Assembly (NCBI GenBank): GCA_964513675.1
Contig: CAZEOD010000009.1
Span: 1 to 64,000, forward strand
Direction: 5' to 3'
Source: CALFVT01 sp964513675
Lineage (GTDB): Bacteria; Pseudomonadota; Alphaproteobacteria; Caulobacterales; Maricaulaceae
Length of the DNA: 64,000 bases
Of the stretch, positions 1 to 9,204 are shown in pieces. How positions within the stretch are numbered: the first letter of the stretch is position 1; each line of letters begins with the position of its first letter. A model generated the notes under the pieces. That model saw only the letters and a program-made list of their open reading frames with translations, ran no database searches and was not told the origin of the DNA. The position numbers and the translations under genes were made by a program.

Positions 1-674
1 ACAATGTCGTGTAGCTGTTGGGCATTCCTTTTATGGCGTTTGTTGTAAGCTGTTTTGATGTTGTTTCGAGTTGCTGTGTAGAGTCTTTTATATTCTTCGG
101 ACGAGAACCAAGCCCGCCTAGTAATTTTACCTGCTGTTTTATACGGCATAGAAATATCGGGAACATGCGTAAGCCACTCGTGCCGAACAGCGGTTTTCAA
201 GACTTGTCGCAAGGCGACAATTTCTTGGTGCATTGTGCTCCGTGCCGGAGGCTTATATTTTTTATCTTTGTCTCTATTCGTTCGCGCTACTGAATGTGTT
301 TGTCTGTGAATACGATATTCTTGAACTAATCCCGCTGTAATTTCTGACAAACCTTTCTCACCAAAAAAGGGAAGGAGGTAGATGCGAATTTTCCGCATGA
401 TACCCTCGACATATTATTCGCTCCGATGACCTTGAGTAATGATAACATATTCGCGCTGAAACTGCGCCGCCGCCTCAGAAAATGTCTTCTCAGTCCGAAG
501 CGTTTTTCGTCTGGCTCCGAGTCTAAGATCAAGATACCAACCTTCTGCAAAATCCTTTGCCTTGCGAATATCGGACTCCTTTGTGGATTTTCGCCAGTTC
601 CGACCTTCGAGGTAAGTCGCACATTGCCAGTAGTCTGAGCCGGGACGTTTATACAGGTTTACATTGCCGCCCAT
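1..674 (-). pseudogene. Tyrosine recombinase (phage-type integrase), interrupted by an in-frame stop and cut by the window edge
   Basis: Read on the minus strand, one frame stays open from about 674 to base 1 except for a single TAA at 416-414. The N-terminal part (residues starting MGGNVNLYKRPG) looks like the SAM-like/Arm region of phage integrases. After the stop the same frame continues with integrase-like core-binding sequence (EGIMRKIRIYLLPFFGEKG, then HQEIVALRQVLKTAVRHEW) and the beginning of the catalytic domain (RRAWFSSEEY). The catalytic Arg-His-Arg-Tyr residues would lie beyond base 1. ATG at 674 is the first plausible start; an upstream TTG at 692 is possible, and neither has a clear ribosome site. 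Integrase identity rests on sequence feel, without a search. It is probably the relic of an integrated element whose body lies to the left, but a sequencing error at the stop cannot be excluded. Confidence 0.65.
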
Positions 675-853
675 TGTTGTGTGTTTTTTCAATTATGAGC
701 GATATTGCTGCGGAGGGGATATCTTACTCTACAGATAATCTAAATGACCATATTTATGATAATGCAGTGTCCGCTTTGTGTTTTAAAGCTTCCCTCTTGC
801 CGCGCGCGGTTTCTGCGCTTATAAGCCGCGCAAATTTAACATAGGTGAACCCC

Positions 854-2386
854 ATGACCGTTCTGTTACCGCGCGATAAAAACGCGTCCCGTGACAGCGC
901 TGATAAAGCTAAGGCTCCATTGCCTGCGCGCAGCTCTGTTACGCCGTCTAATGCTTCTGTAAATCCTGCGCGCGATATTGATATGGCGCATGTTATAAAA
1001 AACGAAGCGACCAACAGGGACGCTAAAAACAAGAGGCGAGGAACGAGCAACGCGAGTGACCGGGACGCTAAAAAAGTCTTCATCAAAACCTATGGCTGCC
1101 AGATGAATGTTTATGACAGTGAACGCATGGCTGATGTTCTCGCGCCGATTGGATATGCGCCTGTTGATGTGCCGGATATGGCAGATCTTGTCATTTTAAA
1201 TACCTGCCATATCCGCGAAAAAGCGGCAGAAAAAGTCTATTCAGAGCTTGGCCGTATTCGCAAACATAAAGAGACGAATAAGCCCGATATGACCGTTGCC
1301 GTGGCGGGCTGCGTTGCCCAAGCCGAAGGCGAAGAGATTATGCGCCGTGCCCCTGTCGTTGACATGGTTTTAGGGCCGCAAACCTATCACAAACTCCCTG
1401 AAATGATCGCCCGCGTGACCCGCGATCAGGGCGGAGTTTTGGAAACGGAATTTGACACGCTTGAAAAATTTGATGACCTGCCGATTGACCGCAATCCCAA
1501 AGGCTTTAGTGCTTTTCTAACGATCCAAGAGGGCTGTGATAAATTTTGTACCTTTTGTGTTGTGCCTTATACGCGCGGCGCAGAGGTCTCCCGCCCTGTG
1601 GCGCAAATTGTGGCCGAAGCGCGCAATTTGGCCTCCAAAGGCGTGCGCGAAATTACGCTAATTGGTCAAAACGTAAATGCATATAGCGCCATGGGGCCAG
1701 ATGGGGCCGACTGGAGTCTGGGCGAGCTTATCCGCCATGTTGCCCTAATTGGCGGTATTGACCGTATCCGGTTCACGACCTCCCATCCGCGCGATATGGA
1801 TGATGAGCTTATTGCGACATTGGGCGCGGAAGCTAAGCTTATGCCTTATCTGCATTTGCCCATACAGGCGGGGAGCGACAAAATTTTACGCGCTATGAAC
1901 CGCGATCACAGCTATGCGCATTATAAAGATTTAATCGCAAAAATTCGCAAAGCGCGTCCTGATATTGCGCTTTCAGGTGATTTTATCGTCGGCTTCCCCG
2001 GTGAAACAGACGCCGATTTTGAAGCGACGTTAAAATGTGTTGAAGAGATCGGTTATGCGAGCTCTTTTAGTTTTAAATATTCCGTTCGTCCGGGAACGCC
2101 CGGCGCTAGCCTGCCGCGCCAAGTGCCAGAAGATATTAAATCCGAGCGGCTAAAGCGGTTGCAGGACTTACTTTACGCCCAGCAAAAAGCGTTTAACCAA
2201 AGCTTGATTGGCAAAACCTTGCCGATTTTAGTTGAAGGCACAGCGCGGGACCCCGGACAGCTCTTTGGCCGAAACCCCTATTTAACGGGAACACATTTTC
2301 ATGGTGATGAGCGCCTTATTGGCCAGATCATAGATGTGACAATCACCGAAGCGGGCGTTAATAGCCTCATCGGCCGTTTAGCTTAA
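854..2386 (+). CDS. miaB: tRNA-2-methylthio-N6-dimethylallyladenosine synthase MiaB
   Basis: This radical-SAM methylthiotransferase adds a methylthio group to i6A37 of tRNAs reading UNN codons. From the 854 start, the N-terminal MTTase domain carries Cys82 (TYGCQMN), Cys118 (NTCHIREKA) and Cys153 (AGCVAQAEG) for the second cluster. The radical-SAM triad is Cys228, Cys232 and Cys235 (CDKFCTFC), and a TRAM-like domain closes the protein. ATG 854 is preferred over GTG 845 because AGGTGA at 843-848 sits five bases upstream. About 70 residues rich in Ala, Asp, Lys and Asn precede the conserved domain; ordinary MiaB proteins start close to it, so an internal start such as ATG 983 (MAHVIKNE) is a real alternative. 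At 510 residues it is longer than the usual 440-480. Identification is very secure; only the start is uncertain. Confidence 0.95.
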   Translation: MTVLLPRDKNASRDSADKAKAPLPARSSVTPSNASVNPARDIDMAHVIKNEATNRDAKNKRRGTSNASDRDAKKVFIKTYGCQMNVYDSERMADVLAPIGYAPVDVPDMADLVILNTCHIREKAAEKVYSELGRIRKHKETNKPDMTVAVAGCVAQAEGEEIMRRAPVVDMVLGPQTYHKLPEMIARVTRDQGGVLETEFDTLEKFDDLPIDRNPKGFSAFLTIQEGCDKFCTFCVVPYTRGAEVSRPVAQIVAEARNLASKGVREITLIGQNVNAYSAMGPDGADWSLGELIRHVALIGGIDRIRFTTSHPRDMDDELIATLGAEAKLMPYLHLPIQAGSDKILRAMNRDHSYAHYKDLIAKIRKARPDIALSGDFIVGFPGETDADFEATLKCVEEIGYASSFSFKYSVRPGTPGASLPRQVPEDIKSERLKRLQDLLYAQQKAFNQSLIGKTLPILVEGTARDPGQLFGRNPYLTGTHFHGDERLIGQIIDVTITEAGVNSLIGRLA

Positions 2387-2487
2387 GGCTTTAAAGCGCC
2401 TTTTAAGCCTATCGGGTGAAGTGCTTTTGGCGGTTGATGAGGGCTAAAGGCTAACGGCCTGTAACCTTAGAAATAAATACATAAAAA

Positions 2488-2510
2488 CCGCCCCGAAGGG
2501 CGGCTTTATT
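2488..2510. terminator. Bidirectional rho-independent terminator between miaB and the mscS-like gene
   Basis: CCGCCC (2488-2493), loop CGAA, then GGGCGG (2498-2503). On the minus strand the hairpin is followed by TTTTTAT, which suits the mscS-like gene ending at 2528. On the plus strand it is followed by CTTTATT, a weaker tail that could end miaB transcripts. Two convergent genes flank it. Confidence 0.75.
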
Positions 2511-2527
2511 AGCGCTTAAAAATTGAC

Positions 2528-3346
2528 TTACTTCGTCATTAAGACACGGGTTGCCGGGTAAGGCGTTGTCATACCCGCAGCGCCAAGGGCTTTCATGATC
2601 TGCTCTGGCACAGAATAACGAACGTCAAAGTAATTCTCACCCGCTGTGAATGGGCGCACAACGAGCTCTGCGGAGCGTTCTGTGAGCGTTTCAACTTCTA
2701 CGAAAGGCGCAGGATCAGCTAGGATATGCTCGTGATCGGCCAAAACTTTGTGAATGACCTTTTTCGCAGCATCAATATCATCATCATATGCCACATTAAA
2801 CTTCATTTCCACACCGCGGATTGGGTGATGACTATGATTGATAATTTTTTCGCCCCAGATTTTACCGTTCGGAATCATAATCTTTTGATTATCAAACGTC
2901 TGCATATCTGTGGTGAATAATGTAATGTCTTCGATATTGCCGAAATGGCCGCCGGCATCAACAAAATCACCGACTTTATAAGGGCGGAAAATCATTAACA
3001 TAACGCCGGCCGCGAGGTTTGACATCGCACCTTGAAGCGCAAGACCGACCGCAAGACCAGCCGCACCCAACATCGCAACAATAGAGGTTGTCTCGACGCC
3101 AAAACGATTAAGCACAGCGATAAATACAAACGCCATAATGACCCAGCGAACGAGCGAGCCAAGGAAGTTAAAAAGTGTTTCGTCTAAATGCGGGCTTTTC
3201 TTTGCCATCGCAACAATGACGTTTTTAACTTTTTTAGCAATGAAGGAACCAATTATAAAAATGGCTAACGCGGCCAAGACATTCATGCCTAAGCCTATGA
3301 CTGTATCCAGCCTATCAGGGTTTAAAAAAGATTGAAGTTGTTCCAT
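2528..3346 (-). CDS. MscS-type small-conductance mechanosensitive channel
   Basis: It opens in the inner membrane when tension rises and releases solutes after hypo-osmotic shock. The 272-residue protein has the minimal MscS plan: membrane helices at about 15-36, 62-80 and 88-117, then the soluble beta and vestibule domains. The third helix has the Ala/Gly-rich pore pattern (LGAAGLAVGLALQGAMSNLA) and is followed by the RPYKVGDFV motif typical of the family. E. coli MscS has 286 residues, so it is full length. It stands alone on the minus strand, convergent with miaB and closed by the terminator at about 2488-2503. GGAGGCAACAATGG around the start gives a good ribosome site. Which MscS subgroup it belongs to cannot be told here. 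Confidence 0.93.
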   Translation of the reverse strand: MEQLQSFLNPDRLDTVIGLGMNVLAALAIFIIGSFIAKKVKNVIVAMAKKSPHLDETLFNFLGSLVRWVIMAFVFIAVLNRFGVETTSIVAMLGAAGLAVGLALQGAMSNLAAGVMLMIFRPYKVGDFVDAGGHFGNIEDITLFTTDMQTFDNQKIMIPNGKIWGEKIINHSHHPIRGVEMKFNVAYDDDIDAAKKVIHKVLADHEHILADPAPFVEVETLTERSAELVVRPFTAGENYFDVRYSVPEQIMKALGAAGMTTPYPATRVLMTK

Positions 3347-3471
3347 TGTTGCCTCCCAGCATAATTAAAGTTAAATTTTGGTAAACTGCGCTGTGTGAAT
3401 ATATGTTGAACGGCCCGAGACGCTGCCGCCGCTTCATGCCTTGCCGGACTGAGAAGAGACTCGGCTGGGAG

Positions 3472-3873
3472 CTACCACTTCACATCATCGCCGTCTTCCA
3501 ATATACAATCTAGCGCAGAGAAATACTGGCAAATAGACATCACGAAATAATCTGTTTTTAAAAGATCATCTTCGGCGCGCTCTGAGACGGCAATTTTATA
3601 CCAGAATTTTAATTTATCTTTGACATCTTTAAGGCCTTTGATCTCAAGATTCAGAGCCAATAAAACGAGGCGGTCTTGCTGTGTCGACAGCCGCGCATAA
3701 TTCTCTTTTTGCATCTGTTCGGACTCAGGATCGAGCCGTGATAAATCTTCCAGCTCATTTGATATCTTATCATAAATATCATTAATCTCGCGGAAGCTTT
3801 TTATGCTGGATGATAATAACGCGTTAATCGCTGGGTCTTGCCGATAAGCCGTTTTACTCATTTGGTTTTCCAT
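3472..3873 (-). CDS. Hypothetical protein, mostly helical, unknown function
   Basis: I do not recognise this protein. With the start at 3873 (MENQMSKTAYRQ) it has 133 residues, nearly all predicted helix by eye, with many charged residues (about 45-75, ESEQMQKENYARLSTQQDR) and an acidic C-terminus (CILEDGDDVKW). It has no signal peptide or membrane segment. Three starts are in frame: 3939, 3873 and 3861. I favour 3873 because GGGAT lies a few bases upstream and the 3939 version adds a poor leader, but this is weak. The length and helical character recall small flagellar or regulatory chaperones, without a motif to support either. The 300-base AT-rich region upstream probably holds its promoter. 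Confidence 0.6.
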   Translation of the reverse strand: MENQMSKTAYRQDPAINALLSSSIKSFREINDIYDKISNELEDLSRLDPESEQMQKENYARLSTQQDRLVLLALNLEIKGLKDVKDKLKFWYKIAVSERAEDDLLKTDYFVMSICQYFSALDCILEDGDDVKW

Positions 3874-3939
3874 AATCACATCCCATAGAACTATTTCAAA
3901 ATCACCGCATAAATAAGTCCGTTCTAAGACCACATTCAT

Positions 3940-4240
3940 ACATATAGCTCTGAGATAAAACGTCAGAGCTATTTAAATTTGCCAGATTTTCTAACTCCCA
4001 AATATGACCGCCCGAGGGCAGGCGCCATGCTCAAGACTTAGATGAATGACAGCGGCCAAATAGAGGGGAATATCACGGGAGCCTAATATAGAGTTATATA
4101 TATACGTCTATATACAGGTCTATATGGGCATATTCGGCTTAAATACGCCGCAATCGAGAGGGCGAAGGGGGGGCAAGATCTTTTAATGCCGTAGGGCGAA
4201 AAGTGAAGACCTCTGATTTTTAGATTATCAGCGCGCAGAA
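3940..4240. other. Intergenic region without recognisable gene
   Basis: About 300 bases lie between two minus-strand genes. The stretch at 4090-4125 is AT-rich with GTCTATAT twice, and is the likeliest place for a promoter of the 3472-3873 gene. I see no RNA gene, no strong hairpin with a T-run and no coding sequence. Confidence 0.4.
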
Positions 4241-6556
4241 TTATTGAGTGTAATACTTTTCGAGCAGGCGATCCGCTGATGCCTGCATTATGTCCATCCG
4301 TTTGGCAAAGTCTGGATGGGTGATTAAACCTCTAATATAAGGCTCGCGAAAACTACTAATGAAAAGAAAGCCGCGCTTTATGGCGATATCCATAACCTCT
4401 AATGCTTTATCATGATCGCCTTGAAGCATATATAGACCCATTAAGGCCGTATATTCTTGCCGTGTATTCAAGTTTTCGGCAGGCCTATCGTCAAAATACG
4501 CCGTTAAAAGGGATAAAAATAACTCAAATTTATCCGACCTTATTTGTTTCAAAACATATGTGTCTCTGATTAAATGCTCTAATCGGCATATATTGGCTGT
4601 GGTCTTATCACCTTGGCTGCCGACACGTGCATAGGCCATATCAACAGAATAATCATCTGGGCGGTAATCATCCTCAACCATCATACGGGCCATCACACTT
4701 GAATAAAAATTCTCAATGACGGCGGCGGCTTCAAGGGCGGCTTGCTTATTATCCATAACTGCATAGACATATGCCTTAACGGGCGGGAAACGAACATGCG
4801 GCAACGTTAAGTCGGGTCGACCTAAATCAAAGAACAAGGACGTAACGGGGCCTGTTTCTTCATGAGATATTATACCTTGGCCGAGTAAACGCTTTACGGT
4901 TTTAAGCGCCGATTCATAATCGCCTAAGGCCTGAGATTGTCTAAGTTCCGCTAACAGAGCTGCTCGGTGATTAGGGTGCCACTTGCTTGTTCGGGTAACC
5001 ACCTCACGCGCCTCACTAAATTGCTCATTGCAAAACAGAGCCCAGCTATAATTTGGCAAAACCCAAGGGTCCGTTGGTGAGACCCGTAAAACATTTTTAT
5101 ATGCTTTAACTGTTACGGATTGGGGGCCGGAAAATTCTGATTCATATGCCAACATTGTCATTGCCAAGAAATTATCAGGATCTTTTTTCAAGACATAATT
5201 AATTACGTCAACATGGCCACCGTCTAATAATTCACCCAAAGACGCCTTGTTCACGCCGCCTTCCGTCATGGTTTCGAAGGCTGAATTAATTAAAAGAGTT
5301 TCGGGCGCGCGGGCCGAAATCTCTTGCATCTTCATGGCTAATTCTGTTTGCTCTTTAAGTAAGGGTTCATAATCTCCATAAGCAAAATTGATCTGGTAGG
5401 TTAAAAATTCAATTAACTGTGAATAAGCCGGAAGGTAATTAGGTTCTTCTTTAATGGCCTCACGCAGCAGTTGCGCCGCCTTATTGAGGCTCTCGTAATC
5501 TGCCGCATATCCAATGTCGTCCGCCTGTTCAATTTTCACATAAAAATCATAATCTTTCCATGATGCCGATAAACCTTCGACTGACAGGTTCAATTTATTG
5601 GCGGTGGTCAAGGTCACTTTTGAAGCTATATCGGCGAGTAAATCCTTGATCTCGGTTTCATTTGATAAATTTAAATCATAGGTCTCATTATTTAAAACAC
5701 TACTATCCGCGACGCCAATCAAAGACACATTCAGCTTAAAAATCTCGCCATAAGACGAGAGTTTCGACACAATGGCGTAATCAAGGTCAAAGGCATCTTT
5801 CAAAGCTTTATAGTCTTTAAAGTCACTTTCCAGCCGCGGCTTTGGAGCAAAGGACACAAGTGTTAGCCCTTTTACAGCTGTAAGGGTTTGATTAAATTCA
5901 GTCTCTAAAACATCGGGTAAAAATCCGTAAAGCTCATGGTCGCCAATCGTTTCAAACGGCAATATAGCAACCCTCTTTACCGTATTGTCTCGATCTAATA
6001 ATGTCCAATTATAAAGGCCGCCGGAGGCTTCAGACTCGATATTATCGAGAGCTTGCATCTTACTCACAGCTGAAAACTGGGAGGAGACGTATAGTCCTAA
6101 TAATCCAAAAAACCCGGCGATGGCTATAAGATTTACCAGTGAGCGCATATTAAAAAATGAAGGTTTTTGAGTGGCGGGCACTGCGGCCGCCGTGTCTTGC
6201 TGAGGCTTGACATCTAGGTCATCATTTTGCGGCGCCGCTGCCGCGTCCACAAAGGGGCGCACTTCGCCGACAAATTTATAGCCGCGATGGGGATAGGTTT
6301 TAATGTAATCTTGTTCTTTTCCCGTATCTCCGATCGCCGCTCTCGCGGCTCGGATTCGATTGTTAATAACATTATTGGATATGACCCGCCGCCCCCAGAT
6401 TTCGGTCATAATGTCATCGCGCGAGACTAACTCACCGTGGCGGGTAATTAGCAGCTCTAATATGCAATAAACTTGAGGCTCAATATCTAAGGGCTCACCC
6501 TTGTGGTATATGACGCCTTTAAGCGTATCGAGGCGATATTTTCCAAACGACAACAT
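4241..6556 (-). CDS. CadC-like membrane-anchored winged-helix regulator with TPR-type periplasmic domain
   Basis: A one-component regulator with the topology of CadC/ToxR: the DNA-binding domain is in the cytoplasm, one helix crosses the membrane, and the sensor part is periplasmic. Residues 1-102 form an OmpR/PhoB-type winged helix (SFGKYRLD, LVSRDDIMTEIWG, ending YPHRGYKFVGEV). Residues 103-135 are an Ala/Gln/Pro linker, 138-159 the membrane helix. From about 195 (RVAILPFETIGD) comes a domain like those of TolB/FlgO-like proteins in other CadC-type regulators. About 350-765 is helical with TPR spacing. The 771 residues are much more than the 512 of E. coli CadC because of the repeats. It stands alone with 267 bases upstream, so its target is not evident. 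Signal and regulon are unknown. Confidence 0.85.
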   Translation of the reverse strand: MLSFGKYRLDTLKGVIYHKGEPLDIEPQVYCILELLITRHGELVSRDDIMTEIWGRRVISNNVINNRIRAARAAIGDTGKEQDYIKTYPHRGYKFVGEVRPFVDAAAAPQNDDLDVKPQQDTAAAVPATQKPSFFNMRSLVNLIAIAGFFGLLGLYVSSQFSAVSKMQALDNIESEASGGLYNWTLLDRDNTVKRVAILPFETIGDHELYGFLPDVLETEFNQTLTAVKGLTLVSFAPKPRLESDFKDYKALKDAFDLDYAIVSKLSSYGEIFKLNVSLIGVADSSVLNNETYDLNLSNETEIKDLLADIASKVTLTTANKLNLSVEGLSASWKDYDFYVKIEQADDIGYAADYESLNKAAQLLREAIKEEPNYLPAYSQLIEFLTYQINFAYGDYEPLLKEQTELAMKMQEISARAPETLLINSAFETMTEGGVNKASLGELLDGGHVDVINYVLKKDPDNFLAMTMLAYESEFSGPQSVTVKAYKNVLRVSPTDPWVLPNYSWALFCNEQFSEAREVVTRTSKWHPNHRAALLAELRQSQALGDYESALKTVKRLLGQGIISHEETGPVTSLFFDLGRPDLTLPHVRFPPVKAYVYAVMDNKQAALEAAAVIENFYSSVMARMMVEDDYRPDDYSVDMAYARVGSQGDKTTANICRLEHLIRDTYVLKQIRSDKFELFLSLLTAYFDDRPAENLNTRQEYTALMGLYMLQGDHDKALEVMDIAIKRGFLFISSFREPYIRGLITHPDFAKRMDIMQASADRLLEKYYTQ

Positions 6557-6823
6557 CTCAATTTCTGCCCCCCAGCAGCATTATGAACTTGTAATTTCAA
6601 CCATCTTACGCATGATTTAAATATTCACCGTTCTTTATAAGATTTAACGCTTAAGTCGAGAAAATACTAGTTATTTCCTATCAAACATAATGTCATAATG
6701 TCGCGTATGTTGTTATCGCGGGCATAAATGTTAAAATTTCATCTCCACCCGCTTCAAACGACGCCGCATCGCCAGAGGCATTGAGGCTCAAGGCCTGTCA
6801 TCACTTTAAAGGCTATCATCCCT

Positions 6824-7630
6824 TTATTCTTTTTCGCCTGAAAGCGAGCGAATCATCTCGTCCAGCACATCAATAATCTGTTTGTTTTTTTGAGGGTTTA
6901 GCGCATCGGCATGAGGCGGCCCAAATTTACCAATATCATTGTCAAAATATTGTCCGCTTGTATCCGCATATTCGGAAGACGTTGCCAAACGGGTTAAAAT
7001 TTCCGAGCCAATCCCAATATCTTTACCCGCTGATCCATAAGCCTCTTTGACCATTTTAGTGCCGAGGAAGGAGCCGGGATTTACCGCAATAATCGCGGGG
7101 CCCATTGGTGTATTATCCGCCATATGGCGCGACCACATCGTAAGGGCTAATTTACTTTGCGCATATGCCGCGCCGTCCGCCAAGCTGGTTTGGCCGGTCA
7201 TGGCTGCGCTGTCCACAGGCGCTTGCGCGGCAGAAGACACATTAATCACGCGCCCCGTTTCATCCATAAGCGGCAAAAGACAGCGCGTAAGGTAATAAGG
7301 CGCGAGGGTGTTAACGACGAACCTCACATCGAGGCCATCTGCCGTGAGAGGCGCGGCAGTTTTGAAAACACCTGCATTATTAATCACCACATCAAGGCGG
7401 GCATATTTATCTTTAATCTCGGCCGCTAAAGCCTTAACGTTTTCAAGGTCTGATAAGTCGGCTTGAAAGGTCTCAGACTTGGCCAAAACAGCATGGTTTG
7501 ATTTGACCCCAGAGAGCTTGGCCGCATTGCGCCCATGTAAGAGAACATTATGGCCCTTGGCTGCTAAAGCTTTCGCAGCCTCCAAACCAATGCCATCGGT
7601 TGATCCTGTGATAAATATTGTCTTGCTCAT
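6824..7630 (-). CDS. Short-chain dehydrogenase/reductase (SDR), retinol-dehydrogenase-like
   Basis: An NAD(P)-dependent oxidoreductase of the classical SDR family; the substrate is unknown. Visible motifs are the cofactor loop TGSTDGIG (8-15), NNAG (84-87), the catalytic serine in NVSSAA (131-135) and Y156-x-x-x-K160 (YAQSK). At 268 residues the length is normal. Arg34 after the second strand (LLHGRN) suggests NADP(H), by analogy with the family. The layout resembles the WW-oxidoreductase/retinol dehydrogenase branch, where SDRs are often misnamed; only the family is certain. It is followed on the same strand by the CadC-like gene 267 bases away, so an operon is unlikely. Confidence 0.9.
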   Translation of the reverse strand: MSKTIFITGSTDGIGLEAAKALAAKGHNVLLHGRNAAKLSGVKSNHAVLAKSETFQADLSDLENVKALAAEIKDKYARLDVVINNAGVFKTAAPLTADGLDVRFVVNTLAPYYLTRCLLPLMDETGRVINVSSAAQAPVDSAAMTGQTSLADGAAYAQSKLALTMWSRHMADNTPMGPAIIAVNPGSFLGTKMVKEAYGSAGKDIGIGSEILTRLATSSEYADTSGQYFDNDIGKFGPPHADALNPQKNKQIIDVLDEMIRSLSGEKE

Positions 7631-7808
7631 AGCCCATCCCTCTCATCGCCAAAATAAAACTGTTCATATAGGCCGCAAAACACCAGAGCAACACATAAGG
7701 GCAACACCGCAACATGATGCATATATATGTCTAATATCAACCCTCAGTTCACCTTAGGCAAACCGTATTCTGGGTCATTTAATATCAAATTTCATACCCA
7801 TATGCGTG

Positions 7809-7908
7809 NNNNNNNNNNNNNNNNNNNNNNNNNNNNNNNNNNNNNNNNNNNNNNNNNNNNNNNNNNNNNNNNNNNNNNNNNNNNNNNNNNNNNNNNNNNN
7901 NNNNNNNN
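7809..7908. other. Assembly gap of 100 N
   Basis: Exactly 100 undetermined bases, the usual placeholder for a scaffold join of unknown size. The promoter of the acyl carrier protein gene at 8138, and possibly further genes of that cluster, may be missing here. The sequence on either side (7631-7808 and 7909-8137) shows no coding region. Confidence 0.98.
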
Positions 7909-8137
7909 AGGTAGCCCAATTCAGATATGCCGTAAAATATATTGCGCGCGCGCCGCCGTAAGCTGCGGGCGTCTTCGCTGGATCTATTTTGTGCTTGCCC
8001 TAGATAATGTCGACTGCCGTTATAAATACTCAGCTGCAGGTGCAGAATATCACGGATAGGACGGTTGCCTGACTTTACAAATGGGTTTTCTATGATAGTT
8101 ATTCCATCCAGTAAATTTTATTAAAACGGAGTTGTGC

Positions 8138-8380
8138 ATGACACGCGAAGAAGCCTTTGAGGTCGTTAAATCAGCGGTTGCTGCAGTTGTCCCTGATTTT
8201 GACGGTGAAATCACGCAAGAGACCCACCTGACAGACGAGGATGTCATTGATTCTCTGGACAGTATGAATCTGTTGTTTGAACTGGAAGAAAAGCTCGGCA
8301 AGAAGCTCGTAAAAATTGATGAGGACTTTGAAGATTATAAAGTCTCAACGCTAGTCGATATTATCGTTGCTGCGGAATAG
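8138..8380 (+). CDS. Acyl carrier protein, specialised type
   Basis: This 80-residue protein carries acyl chains on a phosphopantetheine arm. The attachment site is Ser39 in VIDSLDSMNL, in the DSL context used by phosphopantetheinyl transferases; helices 2 and 3 (NLLFELEEKLGKKL) have the usual acidic face. Start ATG 8138 is fixed by GGAG six bases upstream. It differs from the housekeeping AcpP and is not next to fabD/fabG/fabF. A protein of unknown function and a KAS III-like synthase follow on the same strand. That arrangement is typical of accessory ACPs in surface-polysaccharide or signal-molecule clusters, where they supply an acyl group. The product is not known. Confidence 0.88.
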   Translation: MTREEAFEVVKSAVAAVVPDFDGEITQETHLTDEDVIDSLDSMNLLFELEEKLGKKLVKIDEDFEDYKVSTLVDIIVAAE

Positions 8381-8530
8381 GGTCCTATTTTGCGGTCAGC
8401 GAACTGGCAATCAATAAGTCAGATCAAGAGTGAAGACAATGCTCTTATCAAAGCTTTTGCATTGAGCCTGAATATCTTAATTGGTCTTTGGCCCTTGCGT
8501 AATTTTGTGCCAGTTTATGCGGGGTATTAG

Positions 8531-9187
8531 ATGTCTACACAGCCTTTAGATATATTCTTTCGCGGCAAGCGGCCCTATATTCAGGGCAGCTTGATCCTGT
8601 CCGCCGCTGCTGCGCTTTTATGTCAGGCTGGCTCTAAAGACACTGGCCATGACCTGACTCTGATTAAGGCGAAGTTTTCCAATATAACAGATAAGGGCCT
8701 TATCCTGTCTGATGAGGCTAGCGCGCCACATGCTGACGCGGCGTTGATCGGTGATGCAAGCTTTCGCGGCGGCGACGGTGTTAAGACCGTCTATTTCTTT
8801 GAAGATAAGACGGTTGTTCCAGCGCGCCGTGATGATCGCGGCTCTTTGCTGACGAATTTAACAATTACAGAGCCTTTGAACGGCACGGCGTCTTATGACA
8901 TCCTGCCGTCGATTGATGAGTTGCTCGGCGCTATCGTAGAGGCGGTAAAGGCGCTGCATCAGGCCTTAGGCAAGACTGTATATGATGTATGGTTTACAGG
9001 GTTCTCGGGCGCAAAACTGCCAACGACCGCCGTTGATATTTCTACGACTGGCACGCTCACGATTAAAAATATGATGCGCCGGGGCACTGAAGAACAATAT
9101 CAAACCTTATTCAGGATCGAACTGAATCAAGATAATCAAGATGCGCCGCAGTCTTTTATGCTCACCTTTGCATATAAAACCGCATAG
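8531..9187 (+). CDS. Protein of unknown function in ACP/KAS III cluster, possibly double-hotdog
   Basis: I do not recognise this 218-residue soluble protein with confidence. By eye it falls into two similar halves, each a hydrophobic helix followed by beta-rich sequence: residues 17-75 (helix GSLILSAAAALLCQAG) and 125-215 (helix IDELLGAIVEAVKALHQALG, then VYDVWFTGFSGAKLP and later strands). A long helix wrapped by strands, present twice, is what a double-hotdog dehydratase or thioesterase looks like, and its neighbours handle ACP-bound acyl chains. This is inference from pattern and context only; no catalytic His/Asp/Glu is obvious. It lies 150 bases after the ACP gene and 17 bases before the KAS III-like gene, so the three are probably one operon. 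Confidence 0.6.
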   Translation: MSTQPLDIFFRGKRPYIQGSLILSAAAALLCQAGSKDTGHDLTLIKAKFSNITDKGLILSDEASAPHADAALIGDASFRGGDGVKTVYFFEDKTVVPARRDDRGSLLTNLTITEPLNGTASYDILPSIDELLGAIVEAVKALHQALGKTVYDVWFTGFSGAKLPTTAVDISTTGTLTIKNMMRRGTEEQYQTLFRIELNQDNQDAPQSFMLTFAYKTA

Positions 9188-9204
9188 CGTTTAAGTAGGT
9201 CATT

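Noticed and set aside
754..1086. 110-codon open frame on the minus strand opposite the start of miaB
   Set aside because: It lies antisense to the low-complexity MiaB extension, has no ribosome site and no family features; its hydrophobic look comes from the reverse of Ala/Asp/Lys-rich codons.
7727..8059. Open frame across the first N gap
   Set aside because: The frame exists only because N codons are not stops; neither flank looks coding.
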